From contig CANNZV010000508.1 in the NCBI GenBank assembly GCA_947561585.1, positions 124,001 to 188,000 of the forward strand: 64,000 bases of DNA, given 5' to 3'. Source of the DNA: Caprella mutica (Eukaryota; Arthropoda; Malacostraca; Amphipoda; Caprellidae). Shown here piece after piece: positions 25,121 to 37,677 of this stretch (its first letter is position 1; each line of letters starts with the position of its first letter). The notes beneath the pieces were generated by a model that worked only from the letters and a program-made list of their open reading frames with translations, searched no databases and had not been told where the DNA came from. Both the position numbers and the translations under genes were made by a program.

Positions 25121-25650
25121 AGTTCTGGGAAATTTCGGTCTCAGATAACTCGATCTCAGAAAATTCGGTCTCGTTTTATAGTGATTTTAATAAAGAACAA
25201 TAATAGTAAAAATTGAAATCACCGGCATATTGTGTACAATTGAAAGAGCCAATACTACATATTTGGTGACCATGTGAAGCATAATGGAACGCGTTCAGTA
25301 TAACTTTCTAGTATCAGCCTCTAAGAATGAAAGATTACGGCAATATCATTTTCATCATTGAAGACTAGCTTGTCGTCCTTGGTAGACATACTGAACGTTT
25401 GAAATGCAGGATCTTGAACAGATGGATCTTACAGGTGCCTACTCAAAATTATGACAGTTTCGGAGCAAGGATCCTTCTGCTACCACATTCCTGTTTATAC
25501 ATTTCCACACTTTGCTCTTGCACATGATATAAGTGAATCTGAGATGTAATTGTCTCATACTAGGCAAACACGTATTTGGTGAATTCGGTTCTGTAAATTT
25601 TGTTGGCAAATTTGATTACAGTAAACTCGTTTTCGGAGAAGCAGCTTAGA
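25121..25650. mobile_element. possible 15-bp-array element with GGTCTC-type unit
   Basis: Starts AGTTCTGGG then AAATTTCGGTCTC, with three 15-bp units, and runs into sequence similar (inverted) to the inner part of the copies at 42060-42337 and 45700-46656. A second degenerate 15-bp array at about 25570-25640 (GTGAATTCGGTTCTG, TAAATTTTGTTGGCA) may be the other arm. No matching target duplication was found, so the right border is uncertain. Lies in intron 6 of transporter copy A. Confidence 0.5.
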
Positions 25651-27389
25651 CCCGTTTAACAGATTCAAATCCAATAAAAAAGTTATATGTATCCCGAAAG
25701 AAGAATTTATTCCGTTGGAAAATTGTACATATCCAAAAATGACCTCTGTAAAGCGATTATGATGTCTACCAATGAAATTTAACTAGTTGAAATAAAAAGT
25801 TTGACATTTTCGATAGTCCAGAATTCTTTTTCTCACCAATAAAAATGATAATTAACCACAACATTCTAGATTATATAGACTAGTATAATAAATTCTATGA
25901 AAAACCCTTACATTCTTAATATCCATGTGTTGAATGTGGCTGAGATAGGTGGGAAATTCTGCTATTGTAGTATAGAAACCCCAACAATATCCAAATTGCA
26001 TGGCTGCAGTTCCCCAGAAAGGCAAACTAGTCATGATGTGTTTCCATGGGATGGTCTGAAATAAAATTGAATTCAGTTAATGATTTCAACGTACTGTACT
26101 TCCTAATTTTCATAAAGTTGGTCTACTAACTATTTTTCCTTCTCTCTTGATCAAAGTTATCAGACGTAACTTTTTGCTTTCGAAGTCGGAAATTCTAGGA
26201 TGTTGAGCAGGCGTATCATGAATTAGTATGAACCAAAATATGATCCAAATGATGCCTATTATACCAGAGATGTAAAAGACGGAAGACCAACCTCCCATGA
26301 AATCACTGCTGCACAAGATTCCAGCCAATGACAATGATAACACAGTTCCAAAATAAACCCCTGCACTTGAAATAATTTTTTTGACATCGTCCAGGTTTAA
26401 AATGTATGGAAAAAAAATAAACTACAAATTTTCATTAAGATATCACTATAATTTCCTAGATTTGATGTAATTTGTAGTAATAATGGTTTAGAGATTTAAA
26501 TATTATATATTTACGATACATATTATTAGTATAAATGAATATTATAGGATATTTGTAAATGATTACCATCATTGGTAATGATCAACCAAATATTACACAC
26601 CAGTATAAACCAATCCAGAAAACCTTGATCTTTCTTCTGGTAAAGTCCATGAAGCCAAAAGAGCATTCATTGCTGGGTATGAAACACCCTGAAATTTGAA
26701 AAATTTCGTTAGATTATAATCAACATCTGTTAATTATTTTAAACAGAAATATAATTAGATCGCAAAAACCGGCAAGGACTCTGACAACGATGAAAAAGTT
26801 AAATGAGACTCTAGCAGCAACAGGAGAGAGAAGAGTGAGAATTGAACTCCTTAGAATGCCGAGACCCATCACCAGTCTGCTTCCATATCGCTCTGCTGCT
26901 ATTCCACCCACAAAGTTGGTGAGAGTGTACCCCAAATAGTAGGAACTCAGTACCAAACCTTGTTCTGATGCATCCCAGTCAAACTCTCCTTCTTTCTTGG
27001 ATGAAATTTCCAAAATTAAAATATTAAAAGTAACAAGGTACTAAATTTACTAGTTTTACTAGGGTACTGCAACTTATCTCAGTTACCTCTAGTAACCAGC
27101 TCTCATAAAAAAATATCGATAACTTTAATTCTAAACCGATTTGTATACTGTTTTTTCATGACTTTTACTTTTTTTATAATTACACAAGAAAAAACAATGG
27201 ATATAAACGGTGAGACCCTCTTATAAATATATTACAAGTTTGTCAAAGCTCCCACAAAGCATGAGAGACAAAATGTGCAAACACCATATAAAACAAATAC
27301 CTTTTCATTCATCAGTGAGAAGTATTTGTTTCTTTATCTTTGCTTGATATTTCTATTTCAAATTGATCAAAATTTGATTTCAAATGAAT

Positions 27390-27830
27390 CAGATGGTAAT
27401 ACGTTGCCCTGTTGCCTGCCGCATACGGCAAGAATTAGCTAATTTCCAAGCGTGGAACGGCTTCCCACAACTTGTGGGAAGGATTTGAAAGTCACAAAAC
27501 TGAGAAAAATACCTCTTCTCTGTTTTATGAGTTTTAATGTTAATGGCTGTAAGAGAGTTTATGACAGCTTTAAAATATTAGTTTTCTACAATCAATATTA
27601 TAAGCATTTACCTTTGTTGCTGGTAATACAAAATCCTTCCCATCAGGGGCGGGAAGCCGTTCAACGCTAGGCAACAAGCTACACCTTGCAGCATGCGGCA
27701 AGTAATAGGGCAACGTGTTACCATCTGCAGCATGTTACGCAACCGCATGCTACTTGTTGCTGCAGCTGGTTGAATCACATTTTGCCCATGCGGCAATGTA
27801 GCATGCTTCGTGTTGCCAAAATATTGCTTC
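27390..27830. mobile_element. GC-richer foldback element in intron 2 of transporter copy A
   Basis: 27390-27487 (TAATACGTTGCCCTGTTGCC, GAACGGCTTCCC) is repeated inverted at 27630-27726. Related GCATGCGGCAA-type repeats continue to about 27830. No coding sequence. Confidence 0.65.
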
Positions 27831-28609
27831 AGTTGAATCCTGTTTTAGCTCTGTATGTATACGCGAAACTTATTCCTGGAACAATAGGAATAGATATGAA
27901 ATATACAGACTAATGCTTACCTCCATAAATTCTTTCTGGAAGGAACCCACAAGGTAAGGGCATTGCAAATTGTTATTGTAGGATGATATTTCGACGAGGG
28001 TATTGTTCTTTCTCACCATGGCTATTATGGCAGTTGGAATGTTTACTTTATTGGTGAACATTATGGAGAAGCCGAAAAAACCCAGAAGAGCTAAAGTATG
28101 CTGGCACTGCCACCAAACTGAAGGTAAAAATTGAAGAGATCATTGAGTGTGTAAAGTGAATATATACCCAATGAAAAAACATTGTAAAATTTGAAATTTT
28201 ATGGAATATCCTGATGCTCTGTGATCAAAATAAATCTTCTATATTAGAAACTAAATCACCGACGACATAATATGTAAGGTTACTTATGAAACATTTATAT
28301 CAAATACTTTTTCATTCTTATTACCCTCAAGACAACAGAATTTAACTTCTCTTGTAACTAATTTCAGCTTTCTCTTAAAATAGTAATGCAATTCTAAATG
28401 AAGTACTGCTGCATGGTTGCAATTTTTTTTTACAAATCATATTAACTTTTGAATTATAGGATCCAAATTGGAAAATATTTCGAAATAGTCCAGTAAGTGA
28501 AAACAACAGACACTCAGTCAAAATCAGTATCATATCATTCGCTTCGAGGACTCTTCTTACATAACTTTCGTACCTATTTGAGTGTTACTATTAATATTAA
28601 TATGTTTAT

Positions 28610-28668
28610 GCACAGACTACTCTATACCTATATAGTATATATAGTATATGTAGAGTAGTCTGTGGTTT
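28610..28668. repeat. near-perfect hairpin
   Basis: CACAGACTACTCTATAC and its inverted copy GTAGAGTAGTCTGTG flank a TATAGTATATA loop region. Could be a tiny foldback element or a cruciform; nothing shows expression. Confidence 0.55.
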
Positions 28669-29207
28669 ATGCTATACTCTCACATGTGCTTGGAGCACTT
28701 TTTCAATAGTTCTATGTGACGTTTGATATTATCCTTGTTATGACTGTCTTCTTACAAACAATCCCCGGTTATTTCAGCATTTCCAAATCGATTTAATTTA
28801 CCATAGTTAATATTAATTATACTAATTTATAGAATAATCAAATTGCTTTCTTACTCACACAAGATGATGGCAATTCTAAAACGAGCATAAAGATATGCTC
28901 GAAATGTATATATATAGGATCATAATTTTTAACAAAATTATAATTCAACTGGAAAGTGTTATAATATTGATTAGAATATCACGTTGCAAGTTTAGTCAAA
29001 TAACATCATTTATATTAAAGTTTAATTCCTCTGTAATATCTATTTAAAAAAATATGATTTATACTCAACATAAATAAACAAACTCACCTCCAGTAGTATT
29101 ATCTTCCGCTGTTAAAATAGATGACCGTTCGCTTGACTGTGGACTCATATTTTATATAATAAAGGATAAAGGTAAAATTGATGATGCTGATACGAAAGCT
29201 AGTAAAT

Positions 29208-30730
29208 TTAAGCAAATACATTTGATTTAAAGACTTTCCCAAATCTCTTGTACCAATGTGTAAAATCTATTACCCCCCCCCCCCCATTCGAGATATTTTG
29301 GTATCCGTCATATGTCTCCATACATACGCATGCCTCTTCCATATATCCAAAAAGTTTCATCCTATCTTTGATCAAATCTTTCAATGCATCCTTATCGCTA
29401 CACATTCTTTCCATATCCATCCAATCGATCGCTGTCTCTATACAAAACCTCTCTCAGTATACCCAACACTATCAGTTCTTTTTGTTTTTATTATAGCTTT
29501 TGGCTTAATTGTTCCAGGGGTAAAACAAAAAAGTGGGTTAACATATAGTTACAAAGAACTGAGTTTTGGGTAGAGAGAGACCTAATCTGTATGATTTAGA
29601 GATTAGTCTCTAAGATGCTTACAGCACAAGGAAATACACTCAATTAAATAATTGTCAGCCTTAGAAAGGATATTGAAATATCGTAATCTACTGATTGATC
29701 TCATAAATTCCTAACAAACAATCTTCCTTCTTATTCTGAGGTACATTTCTTACATCTTCTAGTTTCTCATACCATCCAAGCACCACTTCTTTCGATCACC
29801 TGCCTATCATTGCCCATACGCATCACATATTCCACTCTCTCAAGCACCCTTTTTTCTACCTTTCGTGACACCGATCTATCATCTAACGTATCTTTCACAT
29901 GAGTCATATTCACTCGCATTGCCTCCTGTCGTCCCAAAGGTTGCCCTCCAATTACATTCCATACATACCTAAAACACTTATCCATCCAATTTTGCATCAA
30001 TTTCACGTTTATCTTATACCACGTTCTCACTTCACAATCAAACAACTAAGTACTCTCGACACAAATACAAATCACTACGACTATTTCATCAGACCGTTTC
30101 AATTTTCGTGTCACACTCCATCATATACCAATCGCTATCTTAATATATTCGTCAAATCTATATTCGGTCCTATCCAAGTACCAAACATCCTATTCTTACC
30201 CTCTTCTTCCATACCAAACTCAAGCTCTTCCTCTGTACCGTCTTAATTCCTCTCCTCTCATCCGCTGTTCATATATTTCACAGTTCCTATGTAAACCCTC
30301 ATCCTTCTCCTCACAATCGTGGTGCAATCCGCAAAAAAGACAATTCTCCACTCTGAGTCGCCATGCAATTCTTTCTATCTCAATTTGTTATTGTGTAAAT
30401 GAACCACCTGTCATCATTTATTCCAAACAACATATACATTACACCTTTTTCACTCTCATGTTGCCTCATCACCGCCTGATGAAAGACGTTAAATAGAATC
30501 GGTTATGTGGCACAACCCTCACGCAAACCATTCCCAGGCACCCACGATTCAATCATCCCTTCCTCACCTTGCACTCGATGCTCAGTCGTCTCATACAAAT
30601 TCACTATCATATCTAGACACTTCCCATTAATTCGATATCTTTTGAGTTGCAGCCTAAACGCTGGCTTGTCCATTCTAGGATATGTCTGGAGTAGGTTCCA
30701 CAAACGCGAGACGAACGAGGACGGATATTC
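29208..30730 (-). pseudogene. decayed non-LTR retrotransposon reverse transcriptase, C-terminal half
   Basis: Minus-strand pieces in family order: KRYRINGKCLDMIVNLYETT and GLREGCAT (30700-30503), FNVFHQAVMRQHESEKG (about 30480-30430), a FADC-TTIV remnant of the catalytic FADD box (about 30350-30320), VIGGQPLGRQEAMRVNMTHV and VLERVEYVMRMGNDRQV (30045-29767), GWYEKLEDVRNVP (29780-29740) and DMERMCSDKDALKDLIKDRM (29420-29360). Many frameshifts and stops. It lies just upstream of transporter copy A and does not overlap its first exon. Confidence 0.75.
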
Positions 30731-31740
30731 GTTGTCTTTGCTACCTGCGTTCACCTCCCTGGTCTCCAACCAGTGCATTGTGGTTGGGAGACATATAGTT
30801 TTCTCCCGTGGGTTCACCCAGAATCTTGGACCACCCCGCAGGAACATGGACCTCTCTGAAACGTACTGAGTTCTCGTCTAGTGAATTTTTCAGTGGCTTA
30901 AAAAAAATCACTAAAAGTTCGATACGGTGTGGAGTAAATGGTGCAGCCCGTCGACAGTACATCCCCCGAGGTGAAAAAATGCCATTTTCAAATTCATCAA
31001 GATTCCCGAGCTCAGTTCTTGGTCCCAAAATCCTTCCGCACCCAGTCAGAAATATCTGCCGGGACGAGTTGCACATGGGCTCCCTATTCCATGAGGGACT
31101 TCGGGTCCATCCATGGAGCTACGAGCACTGTTGTCACTTTTTGAGTCCATGTTGACCCAAATAACGCAACGACACCACCAACTTTCACCTGTTTCGCGTA
31201 GCTGGTCTCTGTCGTCTTTTTACGAAATACATGTTGACCCAATTTGTTGGCGCAACATGGCTCTGCATGGGAATGGTTATGTTTATTTTGTGTCATGGCA
31301 TTCCCGTACTTTTACCATGTTCACCGGAACGAGTGAAGCCTCCGCCCTTAAAAAAATTGAAGAAAGAATTGTCACAGTGGTCATGCTTTGGGAGAGCCAC
31401 TCTACGAGGCTTGGTCAAGGAAAAAACTTTTGGAAGCGAAATTCTTTCGATGGGTGTCACAGGATGGCTATATCCACTATTTCTGACTCTAGCACCTGTC
31501 CTTGAAAATTGTCTGTGAAGCTTTGTTGCCAGAGCAAGACTCTGGTTGTGGCTGTTGTCGATGAAAGTCAGCGCAGAGCTCCGACTCCGTGTCATGTCAC
31601 GGCTGAGGACTCGGGCTCTGGCTCGAGTCGATTAAAGTCAGCGAAGAGCTCTGTGTCCGTGTTAAGGCACAGCTGAGAATTTTGGCTATGGCGGTTGTCG
31701 ATGAAAGTCAGTGTTAGAATTGGATTCCAACTTTCCGAAG
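30731..31740. repeat. GC-richer block with about 90-bp tandem repeat, likely 5' part of a retroelement
   Basis: Base composition differs sharply from the surroundings and frames are open on both strands, as in repeat-derived DNA. At about 31510-31730 a unit around GTCGATGAAAGTCAGCG / AGAGCTCYGTGTCCGTGT occurs two to three times. No domain recognised; association with the reverse transcriptase to its left is inferred from position only. Confidence 0.4.
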
Positions 31741-31749
31741 ACGGAATAA

Positions 31750-32838
31750 TATTCTGGTTTCTTTTCTCAAAAAATAATAGGTAGTGTGGTTTTGGTTCTG
31801 GACTACTAGAGAAATAAATAACAACGCAGAACTTCTTCTTAACAACATTCTTTATTGAAGATAAATTAAAATACAGAGTTGAAGTCTAAGCGCAGATACA
31901 CAATTGAGTTAACTCTAAAGCTACACTAAGAAGTCAAAAGCTACCGCCAGGTAAAACTACCGTAACATGGATCTCCCGATTAAAGATTGTACCTTATCTG
32001 AAGTCTACAAGCCGTCGTGTAAACATCATTGTTATTTTTTATAGAATCAGACTTAGACATAGAATCAGAGTTTACTAGGGTGTGGTCAAATCATGTACGC
32101 TTAGCAAAAAATTATAAGAGCTTGTTACTAGGATTTCCTTGCTTAATTTAGAAAACCAGATTTGGTCCTAATTTAAGCTGTGTTTACATTGTCAGTCACA
32201 ATCTAGGGAATACGCGTGGTGATCACTGAACATTCGAGAGTGGTGAATAGTGGCAGTGCTGTCAGTCTGTGTATAGCTTTGAGAAGGTTTATGCCAAATG
32301 ACTCGCTATCGAAAAGAAAGAGAAGGTTGCTGCGAAGCCTCGCACACCCTCCTATTCCTAATGCAAACAGCTCACTGATGATGAGTGAAAAAGTGCCACT
32401 CTCAGAAAGTGTGGTCATTCGAACGAATACTCTCCGTTTTCAATTTCAGTGCAAAAAACAGCGTTTCATGGTGAAATTCGACACTTTGTGGTGAATCCCT
32501 AGGGAAATACCTAGGTGCCGACTGACAATGTAAACACGGCTTATTATTACTCTCAATAAAGAATTAGTTCTTATAATCCTATAAGCATTTACCATGCTAT
32601 AATCTCATGAACTTTATTAAAGTTTACAATCTAGTCTCCTATTATTAACTAATATCAAATCGTTTAACTGGAATCTTAATTTCCAATATGCTTAGTAAAA
32701 AATGTAAATCTCTAATGTTAAAACTCTATAAACTTGATAATAAAAACTGCAGTCTTGATAGTAGGGGAGTTTTTATTTAGTTTTTGATGTTGAGCTTTAT
32801 AGTAAAGACTTGCTCAATTAGGAAGATTATCGATCCCA
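31750..32838 (-). repeat. LTR-like dispersed repeat, copy 1
   Basis: Reverse complement matches 55335-55750 over several hundred bases, e.g. ATCTTCCTAATTGAGCAAG (32812-32830), GTAAACTCTGATTCTATG (about 32060-32080) and CGACGGCTTGTAGACTTCAG (about 31995-32015). AATAAA lies at about 31855 on the minus strand. Interrupted by the miniature element 32175-32542. Likely a solo LTR of a gypsy-type element, by inference. Confidence 0.55.
32175..32542. mobile_element. miniature inverted-repeat element in the LTR-like repeat
   Basis: Ends AAGCTGTGTTTACATTGTC and inverted GACAATGTAAACACGGCTT. The other copy of the host repeat (55.3-55.6 kb) lacks it, which confirms an insertion of about 368 bp. Target duplication is not clear. 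Confidence 0.75.
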
Positions 32839-32842
32839 AATC

Positions 32843-33290
32843 GTCACTCTCCTTGGTGATTGTATTCAACGAGTAGCTTTTCTGCATTCATTATCATATT
32901 GAAACTATTAGGGTAGGACAGAATTTTTGAGAATTCCTATACAATAAATTATTTAACGAAAATTACAATTATTAACAGAGCATTGTTTACCATCTGGTTT
33001 ACCATCTGTTTTTCTCTCAGTAAAGACCTTCTGAGAGAGTTTGGCCGTCAATTTGTAGGACTTTAAAACTTTTTGGGTTATAATGATGAATAGCTTTTTA
33101 TACGCAGGCCAAGTGTTTAACATCCTTACTGGACACTGGAGGGTTGGAGATATTTGATATCTTTATATATTGTTTTGTTAGTGATATCAGTCATTCACGT
33201 AGAGATAGAAAATGAAACGGTTACCAATAGTCAATAGATTGGTGTGTGTTTGGAAGAACTCCCTTCACCAGGAGAGCCATTTTTAGAGTT
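32843..33290. other. intergenic, nothing recognised
   Basis: AT-rich spacer without coding or repeat signal that I could support. Confidence 0.4.
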
Positions 33291-33294
33291 TTAA

Positions 33295-33488
33295 CACGTT
33301 GACCGTGATTGCTGATCCAGCATGTTTACCTTCTTGTCAAAGTACACCATACCTTAAAATTTCTAATATAAACTGATATACATCTAATTTAAGTTCTATT
33401 AATTTTTGATGCGTGTACCATATATGTGCACATCGCCGGTTGGAAAAGTTCTATGTGTACATATATGGTACACATCGAAGTCAACGTG
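33295..33488. mobile_element. piggyBac-like miniature element
   Basis: CACGTTGAC and inverted GTCAACGTG bordered by TTAA at 33291-33294 and 33489-33492, as in piggyBac-type insertions. Contains an inner hairpin of about 21 bp (GTGTACCATATATGTGCAC against its inverted copy before 33475). Confidence 0.75.
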
Positions 33489-33492
33489 TTAA

Positions 33493-34354
33493 AGGTGGTA
33501 AACATGGATGAGAAATATCGTTCGCTGGCGCGGACGAACTAATACAGACAGTGAGTCTTTTATTAAATTCAATTCGTTATAAAATTACGATTCAAATGAG
33601 CTACCTCATGAAGAGATTAGATTGATTTATTAATTTTTTCCACATTGCCGAGAACATTGACACTACGAAAATTAACCATGTCGAGTGCAGACAAACCTAT
33701 GCGCACAGACTGCTCTGCTTAATTACTTTGGCACATCCAAAGTTAAAAATTACTAGCACTAGGAATATAGTTTAAAATATGGTTCCTTGCGGATATGTTT
33801 TTAACGATATTGGAGCTAAGGTTACTAACTCACTGATTGGCTATGGAGATTGACCAATTAGAGTAACCCCCCTGCCAGGTCATTAAATAATCATGAAATG
33901 TGCAGTACAACAAACTATAGGATAGATCAAACCACATTACCTCCATCTGTGTTGAAAGTTTCAAAGTTTTTATTATTTGTAAAGCAATTTATATCAACTA
34001 AAACTATATACAAGGAGAAACAGGAGCCTAAAGGGGATGGAGCAAGAACTAGTGCTCCGCTCCATCCACCATGCCAACCAATCACAGAAGTTTTTACGTA
34101 GAAGTCAATATCAGTAAAAGCATATATTCCTGAATTACATTATTGATAGAGACATATGCAGTAGAGACAGTATCTCAGTTACCTTATGCGCAGTTTATTA
34201 TACTTTACAAATACTAGATGGAAGAATCATAACCTTATTTGGCACATCGTTCTGAGAAACTGTAGCCATCAATATATAAAACTTGTAAATTTTTTCTTTT
34301 CACGATATTGATGAATTGCTTTTGCACGCAGACACTTTCTGGACAATTGAAGAT
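33493..34354. other. intergenic, nothing recognised
   Basis: AT-rich. A 67-codon open frame at 33898-34101 has no family features and is probably chance. Confidence 0.4.
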
Positions 34355-35846
34355 ACACACAGAGAACGGTTTTGTTGATACAACAAAAAAAAGTAGGTTT
34401 TGGTTGTATCAACAAAATAAGTTAGTCAGCTATGAGCCATCAAAATAATTTTGTTACAGTAAATATATATTTTTGTTAAGGTTTTTTAAGGTAACAGTAA
34501 CTAGAGCTTATTAGTTATAGTAACATTACAATACTGTTACTTCAAAAAATGTATTTTGTTATATCAACAAAAAGTATATTTAAAGCAACACAAATAATTT
34601 TTTGTAGCAACAAAACTATCTTGTTATTTTAACTGAAAAAATAGATTATGCTGTTTTAAATAGTATTTCTTATTTTATTGCATATAGTGTATATGTAAAT
34701 TTGGCTGCATATCAATTAGTTTAATGTTACATGTTGTTATACACAAATTAAATGGGAATAAATGAACATAGAAATGATGTGGTACAATCAGGACTCGAAC
34801 CGACGACCTCCAATCTCAAATCTGCGGCGCTAACCTCTCAGCCATACTGGACATGGTAGAAGTAGGATTGGAATGAACTATAAGCAATATGAAAACATAC
34901 AAGCCATTTAAAGAAATTATAGATAAATATTATTTAATATTCTATTGATACCGTATCTTTTCTTCTTTATAATGACAAGCAATAGAACATTTAAATTGAA
35001 TATTTTCAAAATAGCTATCTATTAATATTTATCAATTCCCACCGACCTACCTAGTTTCTTACCATGTTCCATTAATCATTACCTACATAGAAACCTACAT
35101 AATGTGTATCATTACTTACGTAGTTATGATACGTAAAAATTCTTCATAATGAACTTGCTGCAATATGTATCAATATTTTTACCATTAAGTTTTGACCCAA
35201 GACTCAATGCATTACTTTTTCCCGCGTAAAACAGACGAGGGACATCACGCGTGGGACATACGTGGGAATATCGATACAAAATAGCACTCAAGAAACACGT
35301 ATAAATTTATATATATACATTGATTCTGTACGAACAATGAATACATATTGTGGTAACTTAAAATTTATATGAAGCCTAATAACAAAAAGAAATGGCAGAC
35401 AATTATTACTAATGACAATATAATATTGTTAATAGTAAAAAATATATCAACAAAAATATAATATTATTGTAGCAAAATTATTATTTATAAAGACAAAGGT
35501 ATTTTGTTAAACAACAATGTTATATTTTAACTAAGTTTTTCAAGTTACTACTACAAAAACATTTTGTTATAAATAAAAAAACATTTAACAATATTATATT
35601 GCTATCATAGCAATATTTAAGTTAATATGAACAAAACTTTTTTAGTAACCTTAACAATATTTCATTACAAAAATTGTACTGTTAACTTAAAGAAATATTT
35701 TGTTGTAGTGAAGAAACCTTTGAACAATATTTTATTGAAGATTTAACTCAATTGATGGTTAATATAACAAAAATATCCAATTACCATAACCAAATGTTAT
35801 CGACAAAATACGTTTTGTAAATTTAACAAAACTGTTCTCTGTGTGT
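34355..35846. mobile_element. TIR element ACACACAGAGAAC, rich in ACAAAA motifs, with tRNA-like boxes
   Basis: Left ACACACAGAGAACGGTTTTG and inverted right copy ending 35846. Both sides are full of AACAAAA/TTTTGTT motifs in opposite majority orientation, giving long imperfect arms. It contains a tRNA-like segment at 34781-34851. 1492 bp, no transposase, target duplication not resolved. Confidence 0.7.
34781..34851 (-). ncRNA. tRNA-like segment with pol III A and B boxes (no functional tRNA)
   Basis: On the minus strand TGGCTGAGAGG (A box, 34834-34844) and GGTTCGAGTCC (B box, 34791-34801) match the internal pol III promoter consensus with tRNA-like spacing. D and T loop sequences look Leu/Ser-like, and TGTACCA follows the B box. 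Acceptor and T stems do not pair, so this is a tRNA-derived (SINE-like) relic or a pol III promoter inside the element rather than a working tRNA. Confidence 0.5.
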
Positions 35847-37677
35847 AGTTGATTTTTTAAAATTCTTATACATCATTTATAGGCGCCATGTACTATAATA
35901 TATATGTTTAAGATAATTAATGAAGGGGTTTGATTGGAATGTTTTGAATATGCTTGACCGCAATAAGGATGTACACTCTGTTATCACTCGTAATAGAAAT
36001 GACTATGTTTTACCAGAATACTTTAAACTTTAATAATGTGACTTCTGTTATTAAGGTTTAAAATTACTAAAGTTTGAAATGTGAAAAAAAGTTTAAAAAA
36101 TGTGAACACATGAAATTAATGAAGTATTATAAACCTGATTATTTCAAATTATCAATATTATACATGTACTTTGAAAAAAATCGATCATGGGGTCTAAGTA
36201 TGAAATAATATTATCTATAGTGGATGAATCTCATTCACTTTCGATAAGTATAATTATAAGAGCTACTTAAATCAAATATATAGATTTTTACCAATTTTCC
36301 ATTTTCATCAATGAAAATTGTCAACAATAAGCCAATCGTTTTGATACTAAACTACACAAACACGCATATTTGTAAATAAGCTAGCTACTTGTAACCAGAA
36401 TGAGATGAATATATGTGTATGAACACCATTGCTGTTCCGTGAACAGACCGATTGCAACAACTGATCAAATATTTTTATATAAATATCTTCTAACTTGAAC
36501 TATATATTTAATTACTTTAATTGATGAACTAGTTGCTTCAACATCTGAGAAAATTATAGATCATTAATTAATTTATTTGTTTTCTGTGAAAAATATAAGA
36601 TATGATGATGAAAAGTATTAACCAAACAAAATAATATGCTGTATTCACACTATATATACCACGGCTATTTTTAACGCAATACAGTTTAACTGTTCAGTCT
36701 TCACATTTACTACATATAGCTACATCTAAGTCGAAAACAATTGAAACTAATGTAAATTTAAAAGACATAGTCTATGCTTTTCATAGTCTGGTTCAAGGGA
36801 AATTAATTGAAATAAAAAATGGAAAACAATCATCCCCCAAAATGTGCGAAACTATTTCCAAATTACCATTACTATATAACTGCCATAATTAGAATCAATC
36901 GGAACACAAGTCCATAATTCTAAGTATACCTACTTATAGAATTGGAATCTTAGTAAACCTAACTTCCTTCATCCTCTATGATAATAATATACTCGTATAA
37001 TTAAGCTCAGTAGTTTAATTAAGTATTTTTAGAATAAGTTATAGTGAGGTATATGAAATTATTTTTATATTCATTGTAGATACATTATGAAAAGTTGAGT
37101 TGGCATGTAGGTAGTATAATTATTATTTAAAAAAACATTGAACAGCGTCAACGTTTCAAAAATATTATTATTAATTTTCAGGCTAAAGATATTTGAAATA
37201 ATTGCATTACACATCTTGAATTTTAGATTGCCATATTGAACTATTTAGGAGTTTAATACCATTGAAAATTGAATCTATTAAGATTCCACAAATATATTGT
37301 ACTGTAAGCCTTCAGATTAGAAAGGTTAATCGTAAATATGAAAAATTTATCTCTGTTTTTTACATAACTATAAGAAAAAAGATTTGTCAAGCTTATAGTC
37401 CATGAAGCAAATTTGCTACTTTCGTAAGCTCTCTAATGGTGATAGCTAATTTCTTCAACAGGAAAACATTTATTATCTCTTCTTTTTCGGAGTTCTTTGT
37501 ACTTATAGTTCTTTTGATTCATGCAATATATGTTTGTAATGTGGAAGATATGAAATTTAATCAAACTTGAATTAGCAGTAATGTTAAATAATTGTAGATT
37601 CATTAAAAAACGATAACTATTATTAAGTTTATATGAAATGTTTTTCTCTAGGTCTATCTTTCTCTAATTAGGGTCGG
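35847..37677. other. intergenic except for the duplicated segment
   Basis: No coding sequence. Only the 36290-36790 repeat stands out. Confidence 0.4.
36290..36790. repeat. dispersed duplicated segment, copy 1
   Basis: Similar in order to 39130-39640: GATTGCAACAACTGATCAAA (about 36449) and AATTGCGACAACTGATCAAA (about 39297), then TCTAACGCAA / TTTAACGCAA and TTCAGTCTTCACAT (36695; 39559). Weaker echoes are at 57860-58080. Nature unknown. Confidence 0.5.

Larger units (their letters stand above)
18187..29148 (-). pseudogene. SLC17-type (sialin / phosphate cotransporter-like) MFS transporter copy A, splice-defective
   Basis: Eleven exons on the minus strand, matched to copy B (44171-54504): 29088-29148, 27921-28117, 26759-27010, 26601-26688, 26131-26360, 25912-26055, 24935-25067, 24718-24832, 18725-18827, 18328-18448 and 18187-18245. 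If spliced as in copy B they give an open frame of 500 codons plus stop with family signatures: [57 protein letters not shown] and [19 protein letters not shown]. The family moves organic anions or phosphate with cations across plasma or lysosomal membranes with about 12 helices. Four splice junctions are not canonical: exon 3 acceptor (TTG for TAG), exon 3 donor (GAT|CT for GAT|GT), exon 7 acceptor (CG for AG) and exon 8 donor (GG|TTGAGT for GG|GTGAGT). Exon 9 lacks 24 nt (8 codons) present in copy B. I read it as a decaying copy; an unusual splice pattern cannot be excluded. Confidence 0.8.

Noticed and set aside
29899..30246. 115-codon plus-strand frame
   Set aside because: Reverse strand of the decayed non-LTR element (VMRMGNDRQV region).
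30507..31155. plus-strand frames of 115-120 codons near 30.5-31.2 kb
   Set aside because: They are opposite to reverse-transcriptase-derived sequence or in GC-richer repeat DNA; no domain features.
33898..34101. 67-codon frame as a gene
   Set aside because: No family features or splice context.
34781..34851. functional tRNA gene
   Set aside because: A and B boxes fit, but acceptor and T stems do not pair.
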